From the NCBI GenBank assembly GCA_964388235.1, contig CAYLXN010000016.1, positions 1 through 14,516 of the forward strand: a DNA stretch of 14,516 nt, written 5' to 3'. This DNA comes from CAYLXN01 sp964388235 (GTDB lineage Bacteria; Patescibacteriota; Saccharimonadia; Saccharimonadales; Saccharimonadaceae). The notes beneath the pieces are model-generated. The model did no database searches and was not told the DNA's origin. It saw only the letters and a program-made list of their open reading frames with translations. Below, in pieces: positions 5,967 through 11,425 of this stretch; within the stretch, counting starts at the first letter, position 1, and each line of letters opens with the position of its first letter. The translations under genes were made by a program, and so were the position numbers.

Positions 5967-6537
5967 TGAATTTAGCCTCGTAATTGGTGCGCTCATCTGG
6001 CAGGAGCGAAAATATCACCGTATCAAAAACTTCACCTTGAGCGTTGGTGGTGAATTGTCGCAAAACACCTTCTTTTTGCATGTCACACTTTTCAGCTACA
6101 CGTGCAGCGGCTCCATTACCGTAAAAATAACTAGTGCTAATTCGCTTAGCCCCCACTTGATCAAACAAAAAGTCAATCACCGCTCGGTTGGCTTCGGTGG
6201 CGACACCACGATTCCAAACCAACTGACTTGTACAGTAACCAAAATCAATCGCTTTGACGTCTTCTTTGAGGTAATTAACTTTTACCATACCCATGGCGGC
6301 GTCAATTTCCTTGAGGTGAATGCACCAGTGGTAATAAGCTGGATTTTGGTATTTGACTTGCCAATCAGCAATTGCTTGATTGACCTCGTCGAGCGTTTTT
6401 AGGGCTGGCCAAGGAGTTTCGCCCATTAGTTCCTCAGAAGTTATCCAGTATTGCAACATCGAGTCGGCATCTTCAGGTCGAAACGGCCGCAAAATTAGCC
6501 GCGGTGTTTCAATGATTTGGGTTCCTTGATGATTCAT
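5959..6537 (-). CDS. GNAT acetyltransferase, RimJ/RimL type
   Basis: This 192-residue acetyl-CoA-dependent N-acetyltransferase is of the Acetyltransf_3 type. The N-terminus TPRLILRPFRPEDADSM is diagnostic. The acetyl-CoA pyrophosphate loop is VWNRGVATEANRAVIDFLF (about 107-125), a R-x-x-G-x-A variant. The C-terminal NGAAARVAEKCDMQKEGVLR is the usual strand-helix element. The substrate cannot be told; relatives modify ribosomal protein N-termini or small molecules. The ATG lies 8 nt after a TATAAT box, so the operon GNAT-tmk-CDF would have a leaderless first gene. Its last codons overlap the tmk start. Confidence 0.88.
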   Translation of the reverse strand: MNHQGTQIIETPRLILRPFRPEDADSMLQYWITSEELMGETPWPALKTLDEVNQAIADWQVKYQNPAYYHWCIHLKEIDAAMGMVKVNYLKEDVKAIDFGYCTSQLVWNRGVATEANRAVIDFLFDQVGAKRISTSYFYGNGAAARVAEKCDMQKEGVLRQFTTNAQGEVFDTVIFSLLPDERTNYEAKFNA

Positions 6538-6545
6538 ATGCTTTA

Positions 6546-6574
6546 ATTATAGTTAATCTTAATTAAAATGCAAA
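6546..6574 (-). promoter_or_regulatory. Promoter of GNAT-tmk-CDF, leaderless
   Basis: TTTGCA (6569-6574), 17 nt and TATAAT (6546-6551), with only 8 nt (TAAAGCAT) between the box and the ATG. The -35 lies in the T-tract region of the rplK terminator. Confidence 0.7.
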
Positions 6575-6605
6575 AAGAAAAATCGCCTGAGTTGATGCAG
6601 ACGAT
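6572..6605 (-). terminator. Terminator of rplK
   Basis: ATCGTCTG (6605-6598) pairs with CAGGCGAT (6589-6582), an 8-bp stem with one G-U pair and an 8-nt loop. It is followed by TTTTTCTTTTT. Confidence 0.83.
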
Positions 6606-6625
6606 TATTCTTCGGTTTTAAGGTT

Positions 6626-7051
6626 TTAGTCGACAACTTCCACGCCCATTGAGCGAGCAGTACCGGCGACGACTTTAGCGGCGCCTTCGATGTCGATCGC
6701 ATTGAGCTGATCCATTTTGACTTCGGCAATCTCTTCGCATTGCTTGCGAGTGATTTTACCGACTTTATTGGTGTGTGGTTCGCCACTACCCTTTTTGATA
6801 CCAGCTTTTTCGCGAATCAAATCGTCAACTGGTTGACCAAGACTTTTCCAATCGAAAGTTCGATCGTCATAAATCTTCATGTGGACAATAACTTCTTTGC
6901 CCATCATGTCTTTGGTTGCTTCGTTGAATGGATTGATAAACTCCATCATGTTTAGTCCCCACTGACCAAGTGTTGAACCAACTGGTGGTCCAGCAGTTGC
7001 TCGTCCGGCTGGGATTCGTAATTTCAAATTACCGATAACTTGTTTTGCCAT
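6626..7051 (-). CDS. rplK: 50S ribosomal protein L11
   Basis: The 141-residue product has exactly the usual L11 length when started at ATG 7051 (AKQVIGNLKLRIPAGRATAG). The longer reading frame to 7132 runs back through the promoter and is rejected. L11 binds the GTPase centre of 23S rRNA together with L10. The N-terminal domain has PAGRATAGPPVGSTLGQWGL. The C-terminal domain holds the signature KVGKITRKQCEEIAEVKM and ends GTARSMGVEVVD. AAAGGAAAG precedes the ATG. rplK stands alone between a promoter and a terminator instead of running into rplA. Confidence 0.97.
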   Translation of the reverse strand: MAKQVIGNLKLRIPAGRATAGPPVGSTLGQWGLNMMEFINPFNEATKDMMGKEVIVHMKIYDDRTFDWKSLGQPVDDLIREKAGIKKGSGEPHTNKVGKITRKQCEEIAEVKMDQLNAIDIEGAAKVVAGTARSMGVEVVD

Positions 7052-7100
7052 AATAATCTTTCCTTTTCTTTTACTCGTTGCCGAGTGCGTAACGTCTTGC

Positions 7101-7109
7101 ATTATATCA
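7101..7109 (-). promoter_or_regulatory. Extended -10 promoter of rplK
   Basis: TG-A-TATAAT (7101-7109) has no good -35. A leader of about 45 nt follows, containing CTCG-GCAA-CGAG (about 7074-7085), a short stem capped by a GNRA-type tetraloop. No L1-binding motif can be recognised with certainty. Confidence 0.68.
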
Positions 7110-7121
7110 CAAATTGTGAAA

Positions 7122-7155
7122 ATAAAAACCACGCCCTAATGATAGTTGGGCGTGG
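7122..7155 (-). terminator. Terminator of the lipoprotein gene
   Basis: CCACGCCC (7155-7148) and GGGCGTGG (7136-7129) form a perfect 8-bp GC-rich stem with an 11-nt loop. It is followed by TTTTTATTTT. Confidence 0.9.
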
Positions 7156-7172
7156 CGGAGTTGTATTTGGGT

Positions 7173-7664
7173 CTACAGAGGTTCTATGTCGTCCACCCGT
7201 GCTGGACGAATGCGGCTAAAGGTAGGTATGGCGCAATTATTGGTGATTTGGAAGTCTAAGACCTCCATAATTAATCCGCTAGTTCGTTTCTCTACCTTGG
7301 CTAATAAGATCCGTTCTATGGCGACCGGATCTGCCGCTAGTCGTTTGTAGTGTCGTGAACCGACGTCCATGATATAGGCCCTCTGTCCGTCGACAGCCTG
7401 GTATTCGTATACTAAAGGCCTTTCTTCTTCGATGGAGATTTGGTTGCCCTCGGTTGGGATAAACTCCACCCAATCTTGGTACGTTTCGAGGCCATCAAGC
7501 TCTTCCGTCTCTTCAGCATACTGAATCGGTAACGGTATTGCTGGAGCTACTGGATCTGGCGACGGTACCTCCTTGCTGTTTGTTTTAACCCCACAAGATA
7601 CCATCGTTACCATCGTTGCCAAAAATACAAATAGAAACATGGTTCTTTTGAATTTTTCTTTCAT
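7173..7664 (-). CDS. Putative small lipoprotein of unknown function
   Basis: The product has 163 residues. The N-terminus is a lipoprotein signal: basic KEKFKR, a hydrophobic stretch (9-20), then MVSC-G with the lipidation cysteine at C24. Met at -3 is slightly unusual. A Pro-rich linker follows (about 33-48, SPDPVAPAIPLPIQ). The acidic and beta-rich remainder (LETYQDWVEF, PLVYEYQAVDGQRAYIMDV) matches no family I know. It should be anchored on the outer face of the cytoplasmic membrane. A strong AGGAGGG site lies 4 nt before the ATG, and a structured element sits directly upstream. It is a single-gene unit with its own promoter and terminator. Its arginine codons are mixed, unlike the all-AGA/AGG genes just upstream of it. 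Confidence 0.75.
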   Translation of the reverse strand: MKEKFKRTMFLFVFLATMVTMVSCGVKTNSKEVPSPDPVAPAIPLPIQYAEETEELDGLETYQDWVEFIPTEGNQISIEEERPLVYEYQAVDGQRAYIMDVGSRHYKRLAADPVAIERILLAKVEKRTSGLIMEVLDFQITNNCAIPTFSRIRPARVDDIEPL

Positions 7665-7677
7665 TTTACCCTCCTTT

Positions 7678-7733
7678 TTGTAGCTTTTTGAATTAACACA
7701 ACTTGTAAAAAACTAGTTGTGCTGAAGCTACAA
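7678..7733 (-). promoter_or_regulatory. Structured 5' UTR element, copy A
   Basis: Outer stem: TTGTAGC (7733-7727) with GCTACAA (7684-7678). Inner stem: CACAACT (7721-7715) with AGTTGTG (7703-7697), closing an 11-nt loop. The element fills the leader from near the predicted start site to 2 nt before the AGGAGGG site. Copy B at 9097-9149 has the same plan, a 17-nt identical stretch (7693-7709 here) and one compensatory pair change. Confidence 0.65.
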
Positions 7734-7744
7734 CCAATGTTCTT

Positions 7745-7772
7745 ATTATAACACAAAAACTATAAAAATCAA
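7745..7772 (-). promoter_or_regulatory. Promoter of the lipoprotein gene
   Basis: TTGATT (7767-7772), 16 nt and TATAAT (7745-7750). The predicted start is about 7738, so the transcript begins almost directly with element A. Confidence 0.7.
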
Positions 7773-7837
7773 ATTTATCGTATCAACTCTTACTACATAA
7801 AGCACTTTTGTTTGACCTACTAAATGTGCCTATAAAT

Positions 7838-7865
7838 AAAAAAGCCACACCGTACGGTGTAGCTT
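7838..7865 (-). terminator. Terminator of the 149/112-residue gene pair
   Basis: AAGCTACACC (7865-7856) and GGTGTGGCTT (7851-7842) form a 10-bp stem with one G-U pair and a GTAC loop, then six T. Its 5' arm with the bases just before it (GCTGAAGCTACA) is exactly complementary to 12 nt of element A. Confidence 0.9.
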
Positions 7866-7884
7866 CAGCTTTTGTTTAATTTTT

Positions 7885-8223
7885 TTATCTTCCCATCTCG
7901 ATTAAGAGTCTTACAAGACCGAAAGATAAATGTATTCCCTGGCAAACTAGCAATAGAGTCACAATAGTTGGTGGGGCTATTGCCGCTATTCCATACCACG
8001 TAGTCAGTAATAGAAAAAAACAGACTGTGGCGCTAATAATTACTTTTCCACTAATCCTCTTTTCTGTATTTTCTCTGTCGTCAAGGAGAATTGCAAAAAA
8101 CTTCTTTAACGGCAATAAAAATACGAAAGACAGCCCAAAAAGAATCGAAATGATGCCAATTCCTTTTGGTAAAATTAGCAACATAAAAAGAAGTAGTAAG
8201 ACAACTATCGTTTTGCTAGTCAT
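7885..8223 (-). CDS. Small membrane protein of unknown function
   Basis: This 112-residue, strongly hydrophobic protein has about three or four membrane segments. The first (5-40) begins TIVVLLLLFMLLILPKG and may be a hairpin. A basic/acidic cytoplasmic loop follows (KKFFAILLDDRENTEKR, 40-56). Then come helices at about 60-81 and 85-108. No family is recognised. Its ATG overlaps the TGA of the preceding gene (ATGA), so translation is coupled to the 149-residue protein, and the two products probably act together. All four arginines use AGA/AGG. Confidence 0.72.
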   Translation of the reverse strand: MTSKTIVVLLLLFMLLILPKGIGIISILFGLSFVFLLPLKKFFAILLDDRENTEKRISGKVIISATVCFFLLLTTWYGIAAIAPPTIVTLLLVCQGIHLSFGLVRLLIEMGR

Positions 8224-8669
8224 GGCGCAACCCCCTCCTCTCTCCTGCTGATCTTTGCCATCAAAGCTTGTATTTGTTGGTCAAGATCGTCAAGAACGTC
8301 GACCATGACAGCGGGGATGCCGTATTCCATCTCCATGTTCATGGCCAATATGGCCATGTCCGTAGTAAATGGACATGGTCTTCTTTTATTTATGAAAGGA
8401 AAGAAGGCCATACCCGGCCTTTTCTTCTCTTTCACAAATTCGATAACTGTTCTTAAATCATCTTCTTCGTCACAGAAGTAGAAAGTTACATTCTCTTCTA
8501 CTTCTAGATCCAGAAGATGACATCTAAATTCCTCTGCCGTTATAGTCGTCCAGTCCTCCTTGCTGGGGTGACCAATAACTAAAATGTTTGAAGTTCCTCT
8601 TTCTAGAGCTTCAAACATCTTTTTCTTTCTTTTTCTTCTTTCCCTGTATTTTCTAACATAATTAAACAT
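8220..8669 (-). CDS. Small alpha/beta protein of unknown function
   Basis: The product has 149 residues. The first 18 residues are extremely basic (RKYRERRKRKKK), which could bind nucleic acid or the membrane surface. The remainder alternates predicted strands (NILVIGHP, VTFYFCDEEDD, GMAFFPF, IPAVMVDVLDD) with helices, as in a small Rossmann- or flavodoxin-like fold. I see no catalytic motif that names it. AGGAGG lies 7 nt before the ATG, and the gene ends in ATGA overlap with the small membrane protein. By my reading all 13 arginine codons are AGA/AGG, in sharp contrast with nusG and rplA. Confidence 0.75.
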   Translation of the reverse strand: MFNYVRKYRERRKRKKKMFEALERGTSNILVIGHPSKEDWTTITAEEFRCHLLDLEVEENVTFYFCDEEDDLRTVIEFVKEKKRPGMAFFPFINKRRPCPFTTDMAILAMNMEMEYGIPAVMVDVLDDLDQQIQALMAKISRREEGVAP

Positions 8670-8699
8670 AAAACTCCTCCTTGTTTTTTAAGTTACTAC

Positions 8700-8756
8700 T
8701 TGGCTAAATCGCCAAGCCTATCTTATATTTATACCATAAAATAGATCAATAATCAA
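8700..8756 (-). promoter_or_regulatory. Promoter and 5' hairpin of the 149/112 pair
   Basis: TTGATT (8751-8756), 17 nt and an extended -10, TG-G-TATAAA (8728-8733). The transcript starts near a CTTGGC-GATTTA-GCCAAG hairpin (about 8700-8717) in the 5' leader. Its sequence differs from elements A and B. Confidence 0.72.
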
Positions 8757-8784
8757 GTAACTTGGGTTGTTTTTAAGAAAAAAA

Positions 8785-8812
8785 GAAAGCACCATATCAC
8801 ATGGTGCTTTTA
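8785..8812 (-). terminator. Terminator of the 90-residue membrane protein gene
   Basis: AAAGCACCAT and ATGGTGCTTT flank the loop GTGAT on the minus strand, followed by CTTTTTTTC. The gene's stop codon lies immediately at the 5' side of the hairpin. Confidence 0.87.
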
Positions 8813-9082
8813 TGTGTTGTCAGCGATCAAAGGTATCAAGCTTATGCTTACTACCAAGATTGTTGCTATAGTACTTCTGCCCGTTAAAACAAAAACCCCT
8901 CCTAAAGCTAAAAAGAAAAGGACCATTATTATGGCGAAGGAGAAAATAAAATAACTAAAGTCTCTTGCCTCCTCCTTAAGTTCTTCTTTAAAAATAATAA
9001 GAAGTGAGTTTAATAGCCACATTAGTACTAAAACCAAAATAGCTAAGCCTACAGTTCTTGCTAATATGTTTAATATTACCAC
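8810..9082 (-). CDS. Small membrane protein of unknown function (90 residues)
   Basis: The GTG start at 9082 has AGGAGG 5 nt upstream and no better alternative. Three hydrophobic segments are visible: about 5-30 (VGLAILVLVLMWLLNSLLII), about 43-66 (SYFIFSFAIIMVLFFLALGG), and 72-86. The charged loop KEELKEEARD lies between the first two. No family is recognised. It is a single-gene unit headed by element B and ended by its own terminator. All three arginines are AGA. It lies directly after nusG, where rplK is normally found. Confidence 0.7.
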   Translation of the reverse strand: MVILNILARTVGLAILVLVLMWLLNSLLIIFKEELKEEARDFSYFIFSFAIIMVLFFLALGGVFVLTGRSTIATILVVSISLIPLIADNT

Positions 9083-9096
9083 TTATTCCTCCTATT

Positions 9097-9149
9097 TTGT
9101 GGCTTGGGATTTAACACAACTTGTAAAGATCTGTTGTGTTGAGCCACAA
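9097..9149 (-). promoter_or_regulatory. Structured 5' UTR element, copy B
   Basis: Outer stem: TTGTGGC (9149-9143) with GCCACAA (9103-9097). Inner stem: AACACAAC (9140-9133) with GTTGTGTT (9120-9113). The loop is 12 nt. It ends 3 nt before the AGGAGG of the 90-residue gene. Compared with copy A the outer stem keeps pairing through an A-U to G-C double change. Confidence 0.65.
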
Positions 9150-9159
9150 CTACCTATAT

Positions 9160-9188
9160 ATTTTATCATTTTTAATGAATTATGTCAA
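9160..9188 (-). promoter_or_regulatory. Promoter of the 90-residue membrane protein gene
   Basis: Consensus TTGACA (9183-9188), 17 nt and TAAAAT (9160-9165). The start site should fall near 9153, just before element B. Confidence 0.78.
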
Positions 9189-9189
9189 T

Positions 9190-9218
9190 GAAAATGCCAC
9201 CAAATGAATGGTGGCATT
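9190..9218 (-). terminator. Terminator of secE-nusG
   Basis: AATGCCACC (9218-9210) and GGTGGCATT (9201-9193) form a 9-bp stem with loop ATTCATTT, followed by a short TTTTC tract. The tract is weak, so some read-through into the next unit is possible. Confidence 0.72.
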
Positions 9219-9239
9219 GCGCGAATGTCGGATAAATGT

Positions 9240-9809
9240 TTAAAGTTTTTTAACCTGAAGGGCGTCGAGCTCAACTGGTGTTTCGCGGCCGAACATGCTG
9301 ACCATGACTTTTAGCTTGCCCTTGACTGGGTCAAGCTCTGACACAGCACCTTCAAAGCCTTTGAACGGCCCGTCGATAATCGACACAACTTCGCCGACGA
9401 CAAAATCGATTTGGTGTTTTGGATCTTCAACGCCCATCCGTTTTTTAATCTTCTCGATTTCTTTTTTGGAAACTGGAGTTGGGATACTGGCATTGCCTTT
9501 TTTGCCAGCACTGCCGCCGACAAAGCCAGTTACGCCAGGGATGTTGCGGACAACAAACCAAGACTCTTCAGTTAGGCGCATCTCCACCAATACATAGCCT
9601 TGGAATAATTTCTTGTTGACGATTTTGCGTTTGCCATTTTTGATTTCAATTTGCTTTTCTTTTGGTACGATTGCGTCAAAAATCAGATCCGCCATATCGA
9701 CGCTTTTAATGCGCTGCAAAATTCCTTCCGCCACTTTTTCTTCATAGCCTGAGAAGGTGTGGATTGCGTACCATTGTCGAGTTGAGTCGTATAAATTACT
9801 TTTTGCCAT
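9240..9809 (-). CDS. nusG: Transcription termination/antitermination factor NusG
   Basis: The product has 189 residues. The NGN domain (about 10-110) has RQWYAIHTFSGYEEKVAEGI and the LFQGYVLVEM core, then PGVTGFVGG. The KOW domain (about 133-189) has GEVVSIIDGPFKGFEGAVSE. NusG binds the RNA polymerase clamp and links it to Rho or the ribosome. The length and domain order are typical. The ATG follows the secE TAA by 2 nt, with AGGA inside the end of secE, so translation is probably coupled. All seven arginine codons are CGN. Confidence 0.97.
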   Translation of the reverse strand: MAKSNLYDSTRQWYAIHTFSGYEEKVAEGILQRIKSVDMADLIFDAIVPKEKQIEIKNGKRKIVNKKLFQGYVLVEMRLTEESWFVVRNIPGVTGFVGGSAGKKGNASIPTPVSKKEIEKIKKRMGVEDPKHQIDFVVGEVVSIIDGPFKGFEGAVSELDPVKGKLKVMVSMFGRETPVELDALQVKKL

Positions 9810-9811
9810 TT

Positions 9812-10156
9812 TTATCCTAACATTAACTTAAATAATTGATTAAAAACATAATCGAGAGAGACGACTAAAACGAAGAAGAACAGTGAATAGACGATGACTG
9901 CGAAAACCATTCGCCAAGTCTGTCTTCTGGTGGTCCAGCGGACTAATTTGAGCTCGTTCCACGAGTCTCGAATGTAGTTGAGTAGTCGTTTGATGGGTGA
10001 AAGTTTTTTGGTTTTGACCTCAGTCTTGGTTTCTGGGGTTGATTTTTTGGTAGTTGGTTGTTTTGGCTGAGTATCAGCTGGTGTTTGTTTAGCCTTAACT
10101 TTGGTGATATTCACCTTGGTCTTGGTTGAATTTTTAGGCTTGGTGTTTTTTGCCAC
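9812..10156 (-). CDS. secE: Preprotein translocase subunit SecE, extended
   Basis: This 114-residue protein starts at GTG with GAGGAG upstream. The C-terminal part (52-114) is a standard single-span SecE. An amphipathic helix (IKRLLNYIRDSWNELKLVRW) is followed by the TTRRQTW hinge and one membrane helix (about 83-104). Residues 1-50 are a Lys/Thr/Pro-rich extension of low complexity, probably unstructured and cytoplasmic. SecE clamps the SecY channel. It is the first gene of the secE-nusG operon. Confidence 0.93.
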   Translation of the reverse strand: MAKNTKPKNSTKTKVNITKVKAKQTPADTQPKQPTTKKSTPETKTEVKTKKLSPIKRLLNYIRDSWNELKLVRWTTRRQTWRMVFAVIVYSLFFFVLVVSLDYVFNQLFKLMLG

Positions 10157-10174
10157 GTTGTTCTCCTCAATTAA

Positions 10175-10193
10175 AAAACTGCTATACTTTTTA
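10175..10193 (-). promoter_or_regulatory. Terminator-like hairpin in the secE leader
   Basis: CTGCTA (10193-10188) pairs with TAGCAG (10180-10175, approximate edges) across AAAAGTA and is followed directly by TTTTTT, then the secE ribosome-binding site. It lies about 12 nt after the predicted start site. It may be a small attenuator or a 5' stabilising hairpin. Confidence 0.45.
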
Positions 10194-10210
10194 GCAGATT
10201 GTCAACCATC

Positions 10211-10239
10211 ATTTTAGTCCAAAAAAATCATTTCGTCAA
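10211..10239 (-). promoter_or_regulatory. Promoter of secE-nusG
   Basis: TTGACG (10234-10239), 17 nt and TAAAAT (10211-10216). It is divergent from, and does not overlap, the glycosyltransferase promoter. Confidence 0.7.
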
Positions 10240-10250
10240 TAGTTATAAAG

Positions 10251-10278
10251 TTTACTATCCTCGAAAATATATTATAAT
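10251..10278 (+). promoter_or_regulatory. Promoter of the glycosyltransferase, leaderless
   Basis: TTTACT (10251-10256), 16 nt and TATAAT (10273-10278), then GAAGCTT and the ATG at 10286. The ATG at 10277 overlaps the -10 box and cannot start the protein. Confidence 0.7.
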
Positions 10279-10285
10279 GAAGCTT

Positions 10286-11425
10286 ATGTTGATTTTAATA
10301 ATTCAAATTGTTTACTGTTTGCTGTTGATCATGGCTTTGGCTTGGGTCAGCTATCGGCTGGCGAAAGCCTTTTCGCTGTCGAGGCTTGATGTCGATCAGC
10401 AAGCGACGACTTTAAATAGCGAGGCACTGCCGACAGTATCGGTTTGTATTCCGGTGCGCAACGAAGCTAAGGTGATTGAAGGAGTACTGACGCGAGTTTT
10501 GGCGTCTGATTATCCAAAGTTAGAAATTATTGTTTTGGACGATGAGTCGGTTGATAATACTTCGGATATGATCAAATTGATGGCCCATAAAGGGATTCGG
10601 TTTATTCCGGCTGGTCCGCTGCCCGATGGCTGGATCGGCAAAAATCACGCTCTGGATGAGCTTTATCGGCAATCTACAGGAGAATACGTGCTGTTTTTGA
10701 GTGCTGATACTCGGATTTCGCCCAAATCGATTAGCAAGTTGGTTAATTTTGCGCTGAAAGAAAAAGCTCAAATGGTCAGTGTGCTGCCGATGCGTGATGA
10801 TAGCCCGAGAAGAAGCGTGTTTTTTGGCAGTTTGCGCTACTTTTTGGAATTGCTGTTCCACTCGCCATTTGACCCAGCTTTTAGTACGGCTTGTTGGCTG
10901 ATTGAGCGTAATTTTCTAAATCAAGTTGACGGGCTTAAAGCTTACAAAGACAATTTTGTGGCCGAGGCGACACTGGCTCAGGCGGTTCAAAGTTTTGGTC
11001 AGTATCGATTCCTGACGTCGAGCAAGGAGTTGGGAATTGCTTACCGTAAGCGCTGGCGATCTCAGGTCAAGACGGCGATTCGCAGTAATTATCACATCAT
11101 GAAAAACATTTCCTTTGCGTCGTTTGTCTATGCGGGACTGTTTCTGTTCTGGACGGGTCCGATTGTGGCACTAGTTACTTTGTTGATTAATAAGCAATCC
11201 GTTTTTGGCTGGACAGTAACTGGTCTGGCGATGTTAAGCGGGCTGCTCTACGCGGTTTACTGCTCAGTTGCTTGGAATCGGTTAGGTGTGGTTGGGTTTT
11301 TGACTTGGCCGGTGGTGGTATTTCAAGAGCTAGTGACGATGCTAGTTAGTATTTATCGTCACAAATATCGCAAGACGATTATCTGGAAAGGGCGTGATAT
11401 TTCCAAACAGCCTATGATTGATTAG
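10286..11425 (+). CDS. Membrane-bound family-2 glycosyltransferase
   Basis: With the start at 10286 the product has 379 residues; the in-frame region upstream to 10199 is promoter. An N-terminal membrane helix (1-22) is followed by a GT-A domain (about 48-260). The nucleotide-sugar strand is TVSVCIPVRNEAKVIEGVL and the first acidic motif is VLDDES (83-88). The GWIGKNHAL box (115-123) is typical of the HpnB/CruC-like glycosyltransferases. The metal-binding motif reads SADT (139-142) instead of DADT. The later ED motif reads EA (227-228). Three C-terminal membrane segments (about 278-300, 308-330, 336-356) and a terminal WKGR (367-370) follow. The probable role is glycosylation of a lipid or cell-surface carrier; the acceptor is unknown. 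It overlaps the convergent kinase-like gene by 14 bp. Confidence 0.85.
   Translation: MLILIIQIVYCLLLIMALAWVSYRLAKAFSLSRLDVDQQATTLNSEALPTVSVCIPVRNEAKVIEGVLTRVLASDYPKLEIIVLDDESVDNTSDMIKLMAHKGIRFIPAGPLPDGWIGKNHALDELYRQSTGEYVLFLSADTRISPKSISKLVNFALKEKAQMVSVLPMRDDSPRRSVFFGSLRYFLELLFHSPFDPAFSTACWLIERNFLNQVDGLKAYKDNFVAEATLAQAVQSFGQYRFLTSSKELGIAYRKRWRSQVKTAIRSNYHIMKNISFASFVYAGLFLFWTGPIVALVTLLINKQSVFGWTVTGLAMLSGLLYAVYCSVAWNRLGVVGFLTWPVVVFQELVTMLVSIYRHKYRKTIIWKGRDISKQPMID

Noticed and set aside
7052..7132. N-terminal extension of L11 to 7132
   Set aside because: It runs back through the extended -10 promoter. Starting at 7051 gives the standard L11 N-terminus, the standard length and an AAAGGAAAG site.
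7678..9149. CRISPR array or origin iterons from the repeated 17-mer
   Set aside because: Only two copies about 1.4 kb apart, each part of a stem-loop before a gene, and no regular spacing.
7121..9190. A mobile element or integron-like insertion between nusG and rplK
   Set aside because: No transposase, integrase, terminal inverted repeats or target duplications are seen. The repeated stretch is a 5' UTR element in one orientation. Foreign origin rests only on codon usage.
10199..10285. An upstream in-frame extension of the glycosyltransferase to 10199, and an ATG at 10277
   Set aside because: The stretch contains the gene's own -35 and -10 boxes, and the 10277 ATG overlaps TATAAT. The peptide it would add does not resemble the family.
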